The position numbers and the translations under genes were made by a program. Positions 34,481-46,601 of a DNA stretch of 64,000 bases are shown piece by piece; position 1 is the first letter of the stretch; each line of letters opens with the position of its first letter. The DNA is taken from contig VXBM01001879.1 of the NCBI GenBank assembly GCA_013400155.1, positions 42,927-106,926 on the forward strand. Direction: 5' to 3'. The notes below the pieces were generated by a model that did not search any database, was not told the DNA's origin, and saw only the letters and a list, made by a program, of their open reading frames with translations. This stretch comes from Helopsaltes ochotensis. Taxonomy: Eukaryota > Chordata > Aves > Passeriformes > Locustellidae.

Positions 34481-37400
34481 GGTTTTTTAGAAAGGCCTTA
34501 GATTCACTTCCATGAGGAGAACATATCTATTTAATGAAATTTTTTAAAAAAATCTCTGAACATTTTAATAAGAATGGAAAACTGATCTGTTTTCTGTAAT
34601 CCTGTTGTTCTCCCTGGGCCAGCACTTGGGATAAATATAGATATTACACAGTATGATTTTTACAAACAGTATTAACAAATCCAGAACAGATGAAGCAAAG
34701 GGCAGCATATTCTATTGGGCTGTGTGGTGAAATTCATATACAATACTATGAAATTTACTTGCATGTAACATGTCTTTCTAATGATAAAATGTGTATGTAC
34801 TATTTTGTTTGTTTTCAGGGAATGGTGCAAAAGAGAGGGAACGAAAATTTTTGCTCTAAAGGAAAACAGTGTTTATAATAACCTACAGAGTAACACAGGT
34901 TGGTATGAACTCATCAGACTCATCACTACTCTCTCCAGGTTGCCTCTTTGCAGAGACAGCATGCAGCTCAGATCCTGCACTAACAAAACTGCCAGCCAGC
35001 ACAGTGGGCTTGTAAATCTGGGCGGTGGGATTTCCTCCAAAGCTGGATTCAGACTTCAGAGCAGATCCCCAGAGTAGCCACAGATCTCACTACCACCAGT
35101 CAAAGGCAAACCTCATTTCTTTCTTTCCCTTCCTCACATTGGTACATATGAACCTATTTTCAGGCAAATGGAAGTTCCACAGCAATTTCAGCACAGGCAA
35201 AGAAAAAGATGGCTTAAAAAAAAAGGTCCTAAAACATATGTGTGCATGCCTGCACATAAATAAATACATTAGGAGTATGCAGGTATTCCAGCAGTCTAAA
35301 CCAAGTAATTACCTGTAAGTGTAGATAGGCCACAACCCTGGTCTAAGTGATGAAATTTAAAATCTGCCATTACAGAACAGTGGCCTAAAACATTATATAA
35401 GTGACGTGAGTTAAGGATGGAGTAACAGCCTTTACACTCAATTTCCTGTCTTTCCTTGGTTTACGTCACACCCTTAATGTTATTTCAACATTGCATTTTG
35501 TCCTCTAAATTAAGTGTACAGTAGGTGTTTTGTATTTAATTTCCTTACTGTTTTTTCCCCTCCTAACGGAAAAAGAATGGAAGAGATTCATGAAAGCTTA
35601 TAAAACATACATTGTGTACTGGAGAGGCTGGAGTAGCTCTTTTGGAGCCTTTTCATTCTCCTGGGAAAATATGTAATTAGGTAGTTTTTTAACATGTGTA
35701 TTATATACTGAATTACATGTATTTATATATTTCTCAAAGGAGTATTGCTTATACAATAGCCTGGAGCAACTCTTTTGGAGCCATTTGGGTCTATCATGTA
35801 ATTATGTACTTAAGACCCATTTATAGTAAATTTTGTTGTGCCTACATAGTAGGTTTTTATTTTTATTTAAGTTTATTTTTAAGGCTTGTGAGGGGTGCTA
35901 TACTGACAGCTATAGAGACTGCAGGCTTCTGGTTATTTACAGAAAGGGAAAATACGGGTAATGAAGATGTCGCTGGAATCCCCAGACTATCCCTCCAAAA
36001 TTTATCTTATCTCTGACTTTGGGAACAACTCTCCAAAATAGGTAGTAAATGAGTCAGTATTCAGCTTTCTTAGCAATTTGTTATAGCAGGTTTGGGGATG
36101 AGGACATCCATCCTCCTGGAACTGGACTAATACCAAAAAATTATTTCACATAGGCTGCTAAGTATTTGCCATCTGCTAGACTGCAATTTATCTCATTTCA
36201 TTTTCTCTTCTTATATAGGAAGAAAAAAAAAACACTTGGAAGTTGGATTACTGTAAGAATTTAGGTGCTGTGAATCACACATAGGCTCTACAGAAAATGG
36301 TAATTGCATATGTTTGTACTCTCCCAAGATACAGCTTTTTGATTCTTCAAAAAATCAGAAAGAACTTAAAATTTCTCTGGCTTTTTTTCTTTCCTGGAAA
36401 GAAAGAGTGCATAAGCCAATATACTTTTCTGCTGAAATCCTAAACAAATAAACTCCTTTTCCTCCTCCAAATATGTTAAATGACAATGTGGTGCTGACAA
36501 GAAAGTACAGTGACAGCTGTAATGTAAATACATGAATATATGTAATTTTACATCATTTAAAGTCCTAAGAAGGAAAATTACTTGCTTTGAATGATAGAAG
36601 GTGAATCATCAAGCAGTAGTGCTGGACAAGCAACAGACTTTCTTAACAAAAAAAAAGTTGATACCAACTCTGAAACTAATTTGATACCTCTCCTCCCAAA
36701 TGTAATTCCATTTTACTTGGATATATTTTTCTTTTTAAACTATTTTGGTTATTTAAGATTTGTCTGTCAGATTTTTGCTTGCTGTTTCTTTTTTTAACAA
36801 TCTTGTTTTAAACAAAGCATAAGAAAATATTTTTCAAATATGTTGAAGGAATTCTCCATTTCTTAAGTAACACTTTTTATTTAAAACATTGAAAAAGGTT
36901 TACCCAATTCTTTCTTTACTTAAAATGTGACTTTTATTCAGCCCAATATGTGAAGTTTTAAAACCTTCCAAAACTAATTTTTGGGAAAACCTTATATACA
37001 CAGAAAAGCCTTCACAGACTCCTGAGCCCAATATTTGGCTCCACCTTCCCTTTTCTTAACACCATGCTGTGAGAGAAATGCATGAAAAGCAAGGTTAATG
37101 ATGAAGGTCAGTACAAGAAAATGGTTTTTTTTACACTGTCAGGGTGATGTTCTCTAGCAGAAATGTTTTACTTTTTCCTTACTGAGGTCTATCGATGGCA
37201 CAACACAGTAGCACACCACAGGCCATGTGAAAACAAGACACATTCCCTATCCTACAGAGAAGAAATATATGATGTGCAAGGAAAAGCCATCAAAACTCAG
37301 AGAAAATTACTATAATTGACACACCGCTGACTGTGTACCACTGCAATCTTTTTTAGGGTTGTCTTTAGCTATGCATTTTGCCAGATTAACTCTCAGTACA

Positions 37401-38539
37401 GAAAGTACCTTTGTGCACAAAGTACAAATTTCAGCAAGTTACATCTGACTCAAATCAAAGCTACCAAAGTACTACGTGTCAATCTGCTTCCCAGGAGGCT
37501 ATTTCTGTACCTGTTTCAGCTTTTTCTCCTCAGCTCTTTCTGCAACAGAAAGGTCCACCACCAAGTTTACAGGCATTTACTTTTTGAGTTTTAGGAAAGA
37601 GAGAAGTGCCTAAAATATCACTGACAAATAAAAGAGCAAGCCTGGAAAATTTCAGCTCAAAAGCCAAAGATTCCAAATGAAATTAGTGACAGAAAAGAGT
37701 GGTTAAAAACAGAAAGGCTGTTAAGTTTCATGGGTGCTGTCATTCAAGAGGATGAACGGTGCAGGAGGCAGAGCCTACAATTAAAAACCAAAAACCTGGC
37801 ATCTTAACACCATCATGCCAACCTCCAAATCCCAAAATCCCCTGCACTCTGGTTTCTTTTTCTGTTAAGTGTGTACAATAGTGTTAGTCTAATTGCAGCA
37901 TAGAAAGAAATGTTTAATCACTAGCGTCAATTTTAAAGGTCATAAGATTTTTTAGCAACATTTAAAAAAAAAGTCATTTTAGTCATTAAAAAACCCCTTT
38001 TTCTCTGTGCTGTTACTTTTGAGACACTTTTGCCAATTTCAGTTAGGAAAACTACTTTTCCTTTCTGGGGTTACACAATTCAAAGGCCTAATCTTGCATC
38101 CCTTCCTTACAGGAGAAATCTTATTGATGTGAAAGCTCCTAAGACATCAGTAGACATTTTGGCATCAACCGAGTTACAAGCACAGGTGCAAGAAGTGCAG
38201 GAAACTTCCCCAGACCATTAAAGGACACCTAACATAGCTATAATTTATCACCAGTGCTTCATTTTCAGCAGGAGAATGTTCTTCTCATGTCAGGAGACGA
38301 CCACCAGTGGCATGTCTGTTCCTGCTGTACCAGTGCAAGTGCTTAGGAACACAGGACCAGAATGAAACTATGTAGCCATGAAGTTTGGGTCACTGTGGGC
38401 ACTATAGAACATAGTGCCTCTCTTTGTCTACAAAAGGTACTGCTTGTTGCTCCTACTGGGAGGCAGTTTTATGACCTCATTGTACTGAGGGGCAGAAATC
38501 ATCTGATTTCCATTTTAATCCTACTCAGGGCCAAGTTTA
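34481..38539. other. Intergenic; contains a small diverged duplication
   Basis: AT-rich DNA with no recognised gene. Two related modules lie at 35597-35690 and 35747-35815 and share GGAG(T/C)A(G/A)CTCTTTTGGAGCC followed by ATGTAATTA. Confidence 0.5.
35597..35815 (+). repeat. Diverged local duplication
   Basis: GCTGGAGTAGCTCTTTTGGA at about 35629-35648 is matched by CCTGGAGCAACTCTTTTGGA at about 35760-35779, and each copy is followed 30-40 bp later by ATGTAATTA. Order and spacing are kept, so this looks like an old tandem duplication of about 140 bp. Confidence 0.5.
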
Positions 38540-38870
38540 TGCCCACTTGTTCTTATGCAAATATTGCTCTTGGGTTTAAATAGCTTTTTCCCCTCTGGCA
38601 TTTAGCCTTGGATGTATTTATAGAGTCCTGTCAAATAGTCTCTCAACTCTGTTTTGCTAAACTAAACAAGCCAATTTCTTCTAGTTCCTTCCCATAAGAT
38701 AGGATTTTCAATCTTTTAATATCTACAGTAGACTTTCCATATGTTCTAGTTTTATTTCAACTTTAACACAGTTATTTTAAAGTAAGATATGCAATATTCC
38801 AAAACATGCTTTCCAGTGCCCTGTACAATGGTACCATTGCCTTGTCTGACATATTTGACTTCTCTGCCAT
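38540..38870 (-). mobile_element. Ancient CR1 fragment, minus orientation
   Basis: Read on the plus strand it follows old CR1-L/L3-like elements in order: GCCCACTTGTTCTTATGC, then AAATAGCTTTTTCCCCTCTGG, then GGATGTATTTATAGAG, then CTAAACTAAACAAGCCAATT, then CCCATAAGATAGGATTTTC, then CAATATTCC and CAGTGCCCTGTACAATGGTA. Divergence is much greater than in the CR1 copies at 26.4 and 44.1 kb. Confidence 0.8.
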
Positions 38871-41800
38871 TTCATCTCTGTCCCATCATCATCATGTCAC
38901 TAGCTAGCATAGGATAGACAAAGTTAACCCTGAAGTTTTAGCCCAAAACTCAGCCACACACAGTAATAGCACAGTTAGGTAAGCGTTAAATTAAGGGCAT
39001 TTCTATGGTTAGGTAAGCATTTGCAATCCTCAGCACTCCAATTTCTTAATATGCTGAAGAGAGAATTTTCACTGGCATGTGTGCAACATCTCAGTTTTAA
39101 GGTGAAGGCTGACCATTAAGAAACAAGAAAGTAAGATACTCCACCAAGGTTGATCTTTTCTACTACCCCAACCTCGCCCAGCCCCAACTGGAAGAGGCTC
39201 TCTGTCCAGGCATCTGCTTTTATTTTGAAACCAGAGAAATACGAAGTTGTCTCCAGATATTAGTCTTGAAGAATCCGTCCACATCCACAGATTTAGACAG
39301 GAATAGTTCAGCCCGCTGTCTCTCCCTATCACTGCTGTCCATGCACAGCAGAGCACCACTGATGTGCTGGAGGCTGGTGAACCTTTTGCTGTCACATCAA
39401 CAGTTCCAAGGCTGCACTAGTGCTGCCCAGCTTTCCAGCATGCTGCCCAGCATTTCAAACCACTACTAAGCTACAGCGATTCTCTTTCACTCTCAACCAC
39501 TCTGTGCCAAAATAAAAATCAGTCAAATGGAACAGAAATCCCAGAGCAGTAGGCAGCTTGTGCTGCTCTCCCCAGCTGTGACAGCCATGCAGAAGGAGTG
39601 GAGCAGCAGGTAACGTGCACATACATGGCAGTGCTACAGCAGCAGGATAAACCCAAGTGTTATTGATGGGTGCGCCACTCCCTCCTCTCTGCACCCTATT
39701 GCTCCTCAAGGCCCTGAAGCATTTTGTCTTGATCATAATTTTGTCTTTGCCCTCTCCAGAACTAGTCCTCAAGCCAATGCCCAAAGAGGCAATCTCTTGG
39801 TGACAAAGGAAATCTAGCTTCCCACATACTACAGTTCTGATGAGCATTTAGCCTGAATAAGTATTTCTTCAAGTAACCTCAGCCACTCACCTTTACAGAG
39901 CATATTTTAAGAACACAAATGTATCAATAGTATCCTCAAAATGTTTCTCCTTCCTGTTGTTTTCCCTGAGGTACCAATGAAGGATGCTTCTTAAGGGGCT
40001 CACCAGGGGATGCACTAGGCAACAAGATGACATTAGCCTATAGTGCTAAGAGAATAGATAAATTAAACAACTAAGAGTAGATGAGATAATACAAAACCAA
40101 GCAGTAGTAAAGCACTGTAAGTTACCAGCATTACTTGATGTGATGTAACTACCGGTGGTCTGTTTTCTATTTCAAGTCACATATATTGCTTTGACACCTG
40201 CCCTGAGAGAAGTTGTGGCTTCTGCCACATTTGTGCTCTGAGTTTTTCATAGATGCACATGCCCAGTCATCATTATCCTTGCTTTTTGCTAGGCACAGAT
40301 TTAAAAGAAAGAGCTATAGAAGTACTGAAGGACCTTCCTTTCTCTTTCATGAAGGGCGTAATCCTCATATTACCCTAAAAAAATGATACTGTACTACCAG
40401 CTGAAACTGAACTGTGTTTACAAGATAAAAATCCTTCCTTGTCCTTCCCATTGAATTTCCTGTACAAGCAGCCCACCACCCTCACTCACATATACGGGTC
40501 ACTTCCTTGAAGTGTAACACATCATTTTGTCCTGAAGATTTAGAAAGCATTTGCACATTTTATTGACTCAAACCCTTAGATTCCCACTTACTTGCTTATA
40601 TTGCCAAATTTGCAAAACTAGAAGAACTCTCAGTGGCCTGCAGAACAGATATTTACAGCTATTATAATGGCACAAAAAATAATGTATCAGGTTAAGGTAG
40701 AACTAAAACCATCATTTGAGCCTTGGTTTTCTTGTTACCTTCACATGCTTGGACTTCGTTGAAGTGTAAATCTAACTTTCAGTTACAACACTCCTTTAAT
40801 ATTTTACCCACATGCCACTGAGTAGCACAAATATTTAACTTTCTCATTTTTTATTCTTAAAAGAACAGTACACTTGAAACCATCATACAAGAAATACAGA
40901 ATTTGCTGCTGCATCACCAAATCACCAACAGCATATGTCAGATATAGTTTACCTTGAAGTTCAGGTCTTAGATTAACTCATCCAATCAAGTAGGATGCTA
41001 AGTGCAGCTAATCAGGAATTTTGAACTTCCACAGCACTAGAAGGTGGTTCAAGTCCTACGAATACAAATGAACACAGTACTGAAGAGAGCAGTGGCCAAC
41101 AGAACAGCAACAACAAATTATTCGTGAAAAGATTATTCTGGTAGGTCTCATAACAACACTTAGAGCAAGCAGAACTCTTGCATACAGGTTGGATGCTGAG
41201 GGTAGCAACCAGATTCCCTGTCTAATAAATAAAATACCTATACTAAACTATTACTGTTTCATATGATATGGTTTTAGTGATTACATACAACTGTTCATCT
41301 ATATGAATCTTTTTATATGTACTGAAGAGAAACTTTACAATTAAGTTTAATGACCAATAGTTTGAAGTGATAGAAAAGAATACCTTTATTTACAAAATCC
41401 TATTTGGGTCCTTTCAGGTCGAATAACTCAACTTCCTTACTAGTTTTTATAATATTTATTCTGTTACTAAATAAAATTAAAATGTCCTGTGTTTCCACTC
41501 CTACCTTTCAGTCAAATAAGAAGGTTAGCATCACAGATTTGGGTGAAATCAGAACTCATCTTGAACCAGAGATGATCTTCATTACAAGAACTTCTCCCAG
41601 AAAGAGCACATCAAACCTACAGAATCTCCTTTTTATTTCAAGTGTCCTGTAGCCTTTTGGAGGGTCAGTATGGGTATTGTTTCGGGGTTTGAGTTTTTGT
41701 TTTTGCTTGCTTGCTTTATTTGTTTTAGTAAATTTGGGGAAATGTTAGTTAAGTCACATGAATTTCACTTTATATTGTCCCAGCAGCAGCTGATATTTCT

Positions 41801-42323
41801 TTGAAGATGCTCTCTAACACAACATAAATATTTGGCAGTCATCTACACTGAAACTTGAAACACTCCAGAAATGCTAAGGAATAGATATATCAAAGATACC
41901 TTCAAATCTGGATGCTCAGTTCCTTTGCAAAGAATCTCTGAAAAAATATTCATAAAAATTGGGATAGTCAGCATTCCAACACAAGAAATTTCCACAAAAT
42001 CCTGACAAAGGATTAAAGTTGTGAGATGCAAGAATTCAAAATTTATACATGGGTATCTTTTTTTCATTCATCCTTCTTAAACACATTGATCCAGTCTGAG
42101 AATCTCTTGCAGAGTCTTTATTCCTAAAGACAAAACCTTATGAAAAAACCCAAAAACATGCAACATGCCTACTATCCTGGCTTGAAGTGTAAATTTCCAT
42201 CTGGGAGAAATAGGTATCTGCTTTTTTTATCTCCTTATAGTCAATATTATAAAAGATTATCCATCCATTTTAGGACCTTTTATTGTCAAGTGACTGAGAA
42301 TATATGCTTTCCCCTTCCTGTAC
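38871..42323. other. Intergenic, nothing recognised
   Basis: Includes a moderately GC-richer patch at 39160-39720 with minus-strand frames at 39069-39395 and 39455-39847. I see no domain, repeat family or splice border in it. Confidence 0.5.
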
Positions 42324-42640
42324 TAGAATATTGACCAACAATGGAAGTGAACCACAGCATGAATTGATAAATTTACTACATGAAACTACTACTTATTTGA
42401 GGATGCTGACATAGGTCAGTCAAGATGCCAAAACATGACATTTTATTGTTTTTTGCCAGTCTTCATGAACTGTAATCAATTGTTTAATACAGTAAAGTAT
42501 CCACCTACCTCCAGGAAAAACAAAAGAAGACAAAAGGTGCCTAGAAAAGCTTTTTATTTATTTATTTTTTAAGCTGATTTGGTACATTTCTGTCAAGTAT
42601 GCTCCTAGAAGAAGTAATGGTTGGACTTGATGATCTTAAA
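42324..42640 (+). repeat. Duplicated block, copy 1 (317 bp, truncated at N)
   Basis: Identical to 42642-42958 and to 63231-63547. It stops exactly at the single N at 42641. It begins TAGAATATTGACCAACAATG and ends within a CR1 3' tip. Confidence 0.95.
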
Positions 42641-42641
42641 N
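42641..42641. other. Single ambiguous base (N)
   Basis: One N between copies 1 and 2. Its place in the repeat unit equals position 42959 of copy 2 and 63548 of copy 3, the only site at which those two copies differ (A versus G). Confidence 0.95.
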
Positions 42642-43411
42642 TAGAATATTGACCAACAATGGAAGTGAACCACAGCATGAATTGATAAATTTACTACATG
42701 AAACTACTACTTATTTGAGGATGCTGACATAGGTCAGTCAAGATGCCAAAACATGACATTTTATTGTTTTTTGCCAGTCTTCATGAACTGTAATCAATTG
42801 TTTAATACAGTAAAGTATCCACCTACCTCCAGGAAAAACAAAAGAAGACAAAAGGTGCCTAGAAAAGCTTTTTATTTATTTATTTTTTAAGCTGATTTGG
42901 TACATTTCTGTCAAGTATGCTCCTAGAAGAAGTAATGGTTGGACTTGATGATCTTAAAAGTCTTTTCCAACCCAGATGATTCTAGGATTCTATGCATGGT
43001 TTCTGAGTTTGAAAAGGAAAGCAGTTAGAATTGGGGAATTGCAGACCAAATAATTTATCTTCAAGTTCTATTCAATACTGCAAAAAATAATTGCCATGAA
43101 AATACTTAGCAGATGAGTAACAGCCAGCATGTACCACTTAAGAACAAATAGTGTATGTGATCTCTCGTCTTTCTATCAGGAAAAGGGCTGAAGGTGAGAT
43201 ACAACCCATTTAAATTTAGATATCAATAATCTAGATATAGAAGTTTAGTTCCTTAGACACCCTTTGGAGACACAGAAGGTGAAAGTACACACTTACAGTG
43301 TGTTCTAAGCCACTGGTAAATGAGTAAACCGGGCCAGATGAATTATGGTCACCAGTGTTTCTCCATAAAGGAAAGGGTAGACAAGTGCCCTAAGATGGGG
43401 GGCTTTACCAT
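42642..43411 (+). repeat. Duplicated block, copy 2 (770 bp)
   Basis: Starts at the same base as copy 1. It is identical to 63231-64000 except for A at 42959 versus G at 63548. It contains a CR1 3' tip at 42932-42994 followed by about 417 bp of non-CR1 sequence. Confidence 0.97.
42932..42994 (+). mobile_element. CR1 3' tip
   Basis: TAATGGTTGGACTTGATGAT, then CTTTTCCAACCCAGATGATT, then CTAGGATTCTATG: the standard CR1 3' terminus, about 60 bp. The same tip appears cut off at 42614-42640 and complete at 63521-63583. Confidence 0.88.
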
Positions 43412-43433
43412 TCAGACATCAAGTCAGGTAAAA

Positions 43434-43490
43434 TGTCATGGTTTAACTCCAGCCAGCAGCCAAGCCCCACACAGCCACTTCCCCACTCCT
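43434..43490 (+). mobile_element. LTR 5'-end fragment (avian ERV)
   Basis: TGTCATGGTTTAACTCCAGC followed by CAGCAGCCAAGCCCCACACA and GCCACTTCCCCACTCC matches the opening of a common avian ERV LTR (TGTCA.GGTTTAA.CCCAGCCAGCAACTAAGC..CACAGCC). Similarity fades after about 60 bp and no 3' LTR end is seen. Confidence 0.6.
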
Positions 43491-43554
43491 GTGTGAGATT
43501 TTTGATATCCTTCAACTTTTCTCTTTCATCTTCAGGGGACATCATCCTCCCCTC

Positions 43555-43622
43555 AAAAACAAACAAATAAAACAAAAAAAACCCATACCAAACAACAACA
43601 ACAAATACCAAAAAGCAAAAAA
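43555..43622 (+). repeat. A/C-rich low-complexity tract
   Basis: Runs of AAACAAACAAATAAAAC and AACAACAACAAC. It lies between the LTR fragment and the CR1. Confidence 0.75.
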
Positions 43623-44095
43623 GTCCTAAATCACTCTAAGCAGTTGCTAGTGATATTCAGCCAAGTTTTATAAAATTTTTGTTACAAGAGAAACATGATA
43701 CTGAAGTATTTTAATGTGCTTGATGAAGATGATTCAGATTCTGAACTAATCTGCTCTCCGGGTCTTGTCCCACTCTATCTTATTGTGACTCACCAAACAG
43801 CTTTCCCAACTTCTTCTTCCTCTACCAAAGCACAACTGCAACTCAGAAATGATAGTTATGGCACAGATCACTGCCATGAAGTGCGGAGTTTTTGCAGAAC
43901 CATGGTTATATTTGTTAAGCAGCACTAACGAGAGCCAAACTGCATGGAGGGTTAGAAATGTTTTTCAACTGCCTCATCTACCACTCTTACGCTTATGGGC
44001 ATCTCCACTGAGAAGTGCCAAATCTGAATCCAGGTCCTAAGCATTAGGTACATTGTATTTTGGTCACTTATAACTATGGCTAACTATTGAGTAAA

Positions 44096-44932
44096 ACTTG
44101 ATGACTCCAAGCTGAATGGTGCAGTAGACACAGCTGAGAGACAGGATGCCACTTAGGGAACCCTGGAAAAACTCAGGAAGTGGGATCACATCAACCTCAA
44201 TGTTCAGCAAGGCCCAGCGCAAGGTCTTCAGCCTGGGTTAGGGCAACCCCTGGCATCAGTGTAGGCTGGGGGATAATGAGATGGAGAAGGACTTGAAGGT
44301 GCTGGTGGAAGAAAACCTGTACATGACCGGGCAATGTGAGCTTGCAGTGCAAAAATCCAGTCGTGTCCTGGGCTACAGCAAAAGCAGCTTGGCCAACAGG
44401 GTGAGGGAGGTGATTCTGCCATTCTTCTCTGCTCTGATGAGATCCCACCTGGAGTGCTGCACCCACCTCTGAAGTCCTCAGTGTAGGAAAAACATTCATC
44501 TGTTCCCAGTGAGGATGATCAGAGGGCTGGAGCACCTCTCCTGCAAGGAAAGGCTGAGAGAGTTGTGGTTTTCAACCTAGAGCAAGCGAGGGCACCTGGG
44601 AGAGTTTATTGCAGCCTTTCAATACTTAAAGGCTTTTTAAAAAGTTGTTTCAAAGGGACAAGGGACTATCATTTTAGAGGGACATGGGACAATTGTTTTA
44701 GACTAAACTAGGGGAGATTCAGACTAGATATATTGAAGAAATCTTTATAATGAGAATGATGAAAGACTGGGACAGGTTGCCCAGTGATGTGGTAGGTATG
44801 CCATTCCTGGAAACACCAAAGGTCAGCTTGGACAGAGCAACCTCATCAAGTGAAGGATGTTTCTTCTCACTGTGAGAGGGCTGGACTAGATGAGATTTAA
44901 AGGTGCCTTCCAACCCAAACCATTCTACCATA
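44096..44932 (+). mobile_element. CR1 LINE with degenerate ORF2 end and 3' UTR
   Basis: About 840 bp. It opens with the CR1 ORF2 coding stretch (GACTCCAAGCTGAATGGTGC). The frame at 44281-44472 reads EKDLKVLVEENLYMTGQCEL, then REVILPFFSALMRSHLECC, the C-terminal part of the CR1 reverse transcriptase ORF, interrupted afterwards by TGA. The 3' region follows (GATGATCAGAGGGCTGGAGC, GAAAGGCTGAGAGAGTTG, GACAGGTTGCCCAGTG). It ends CCTTCCAACCCAAACCATTC without the terminal octamer repeats. Internal deletions occur around 44480-44520 and 44640-44700. It is inactive. Confidence 0.95.
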
Positions 44933-45647
44933 ATCAGTTTTTGTATTGAAAGCTATTAAGTTGTGTTTTGAGGACATATTTTTGTTTTAAAACTCATAAT
45001 GATAAAGAGCCTAAATGTACTCAGATGATAAATACAGGCTCAGTAAAAATCGACCATGCCTTTAAAGTAAGTGTACACGTCTGATAACACCAATAAAACA
45101 ATATTGGTGTTCCTTTTCTCAATAGAATAAGCCAAAAGCAGGAAGGGAAGGGGGGCACCAGGGAATCTAGGGATGTCCAATTTACTGTAAGTGGGCTCAA
45201 TTTCCTAGTGTTCTTTGTCTTGAAAGGGGCAAGAAAGTTGAATAGCATGTCAGTGGATAGGGCTGCTGGTTTATAAGAAATATACCAGAAAAGCAGTCTA
45301 AGGCTTGAACAATATTCTTAATAACCCTTTATTTTTATGTTTATCCACACAGATAAAAGACTCTGCTTTGCAACAGTAGTGACAGATAGTTGCCACACCA
45401 ATAGTTATCATACCAAATCAAATCTGTTTATCTTCATTTAAACAAGCTAGATTTCTAAAGGTTTTGTTATCCCTTGAGCTGGAAGAAGAACTTCTCTTAT
45501 TTATATTAGTTGCTTAAAACTCCCCTGTGTTATGTGCTGCACAGTGGTATAGTAAGAGCGTTCCATCCCAAATCACTCACCATATAAACATAGGAGATAC
45601 AGGAGATATTTTTCTTGCTTCTAGTAATACAGACCCAAATCAGGGAG

Positions 45648-45698
45648 AGACCTGAGCTTGCTCAAGGTCATATAGAAAACCTGTAGTACAGCTGTACA
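45648..45698 (-). mobile_element. Possible MIR/CORE-SINE remnant
   Basis: TGAGCTTGCTCAAGGTCATA followed by TAGAAAACCTGTAGTACAGC resembles the reversed MIR core (GACTTGCCCAAGGTCACACAGC..GT..GTGGCAGAGC). It is short and diverged. Confidence 0.35.
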
Positions 45699-46567
45699 TA
45701 TTTTTTTTCTCTGACCTGTCAGATGCTGCTAGATTAGTGTCACTCCTTAAAAGAGATTGAAGCTGTCACTACATATTGACTCATGTAATGTTCACTTGCA
45801 TTTGTCTGTCAGCCCTATCCACATGCAGCCCCAGACTTATTCCAAAGCATTAAGTCCCAGTGAAGCTGAGTTGCAGTTGTATGCTGGAAGCATTCGTAAC
45901 ACTTTCAAAAGACAGCTCCTCCGTAGCAGTCTCCTACCACAAAACCCAGGGTGCCAGTTTTCCATAGCAAGCATGAGAATTGCTCTAAAGGAATGCCTAT
46001 GGATATTCTTTTTACCATGAACCCAGGGAAATTTTACAAATAAATTGAGACACGGTTCAATTCCCAGCACAGACTGGTTACTGTGTACAGTAGAAGGGAA
46101 AACTACTAACCAGGGCAGCTGACATAGCTGCAGTGATATTGATCCTTTAAGAAAAACCCATGCTAATGAGTCCACTATTCTCAGTAGTGCACTGTGGGTT
46201 TGGAGAATACAAATAACATCACATGAACATTAATTAAACACAAGGTAAAACTCTAAACATCTTTAACAATAATCACGGCACTCTGGAAGGCCTGATTAGC
46301 CATTGTGGATGTGTAGTCCCACCTGGCATCTTCCTCAGGATCTTCTTTCCATCACCCCCCTGCTCACAGCCACTATCACTGACATTTCCAGAATATAGTT
46401 CCAACAAATATTGCAAGGGGAACTCTGGAAATAAGGATATGCCTGCCACTTCCACATGCCATTAATTCTGGGACACAAAATCACTAAGTGCAAGCTCCTG
46501 GCATTTCAGTGCTCTGACAAGTACTAAAGAGCCAAAGTGCACACCTGTCCAGCTGCTTAGCAGAATC

Positions 46568-46601
46568 AGGGCCTTCATCACAGTGAAGGGCCTTCATCAC
46601 A
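46568..46601 (+). repeat. 15-bp tandem duplication
   Basis: AGGGCCTTCATCACA occurs at 46568-46582 and 46587-46601. Confidence 0.85.
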
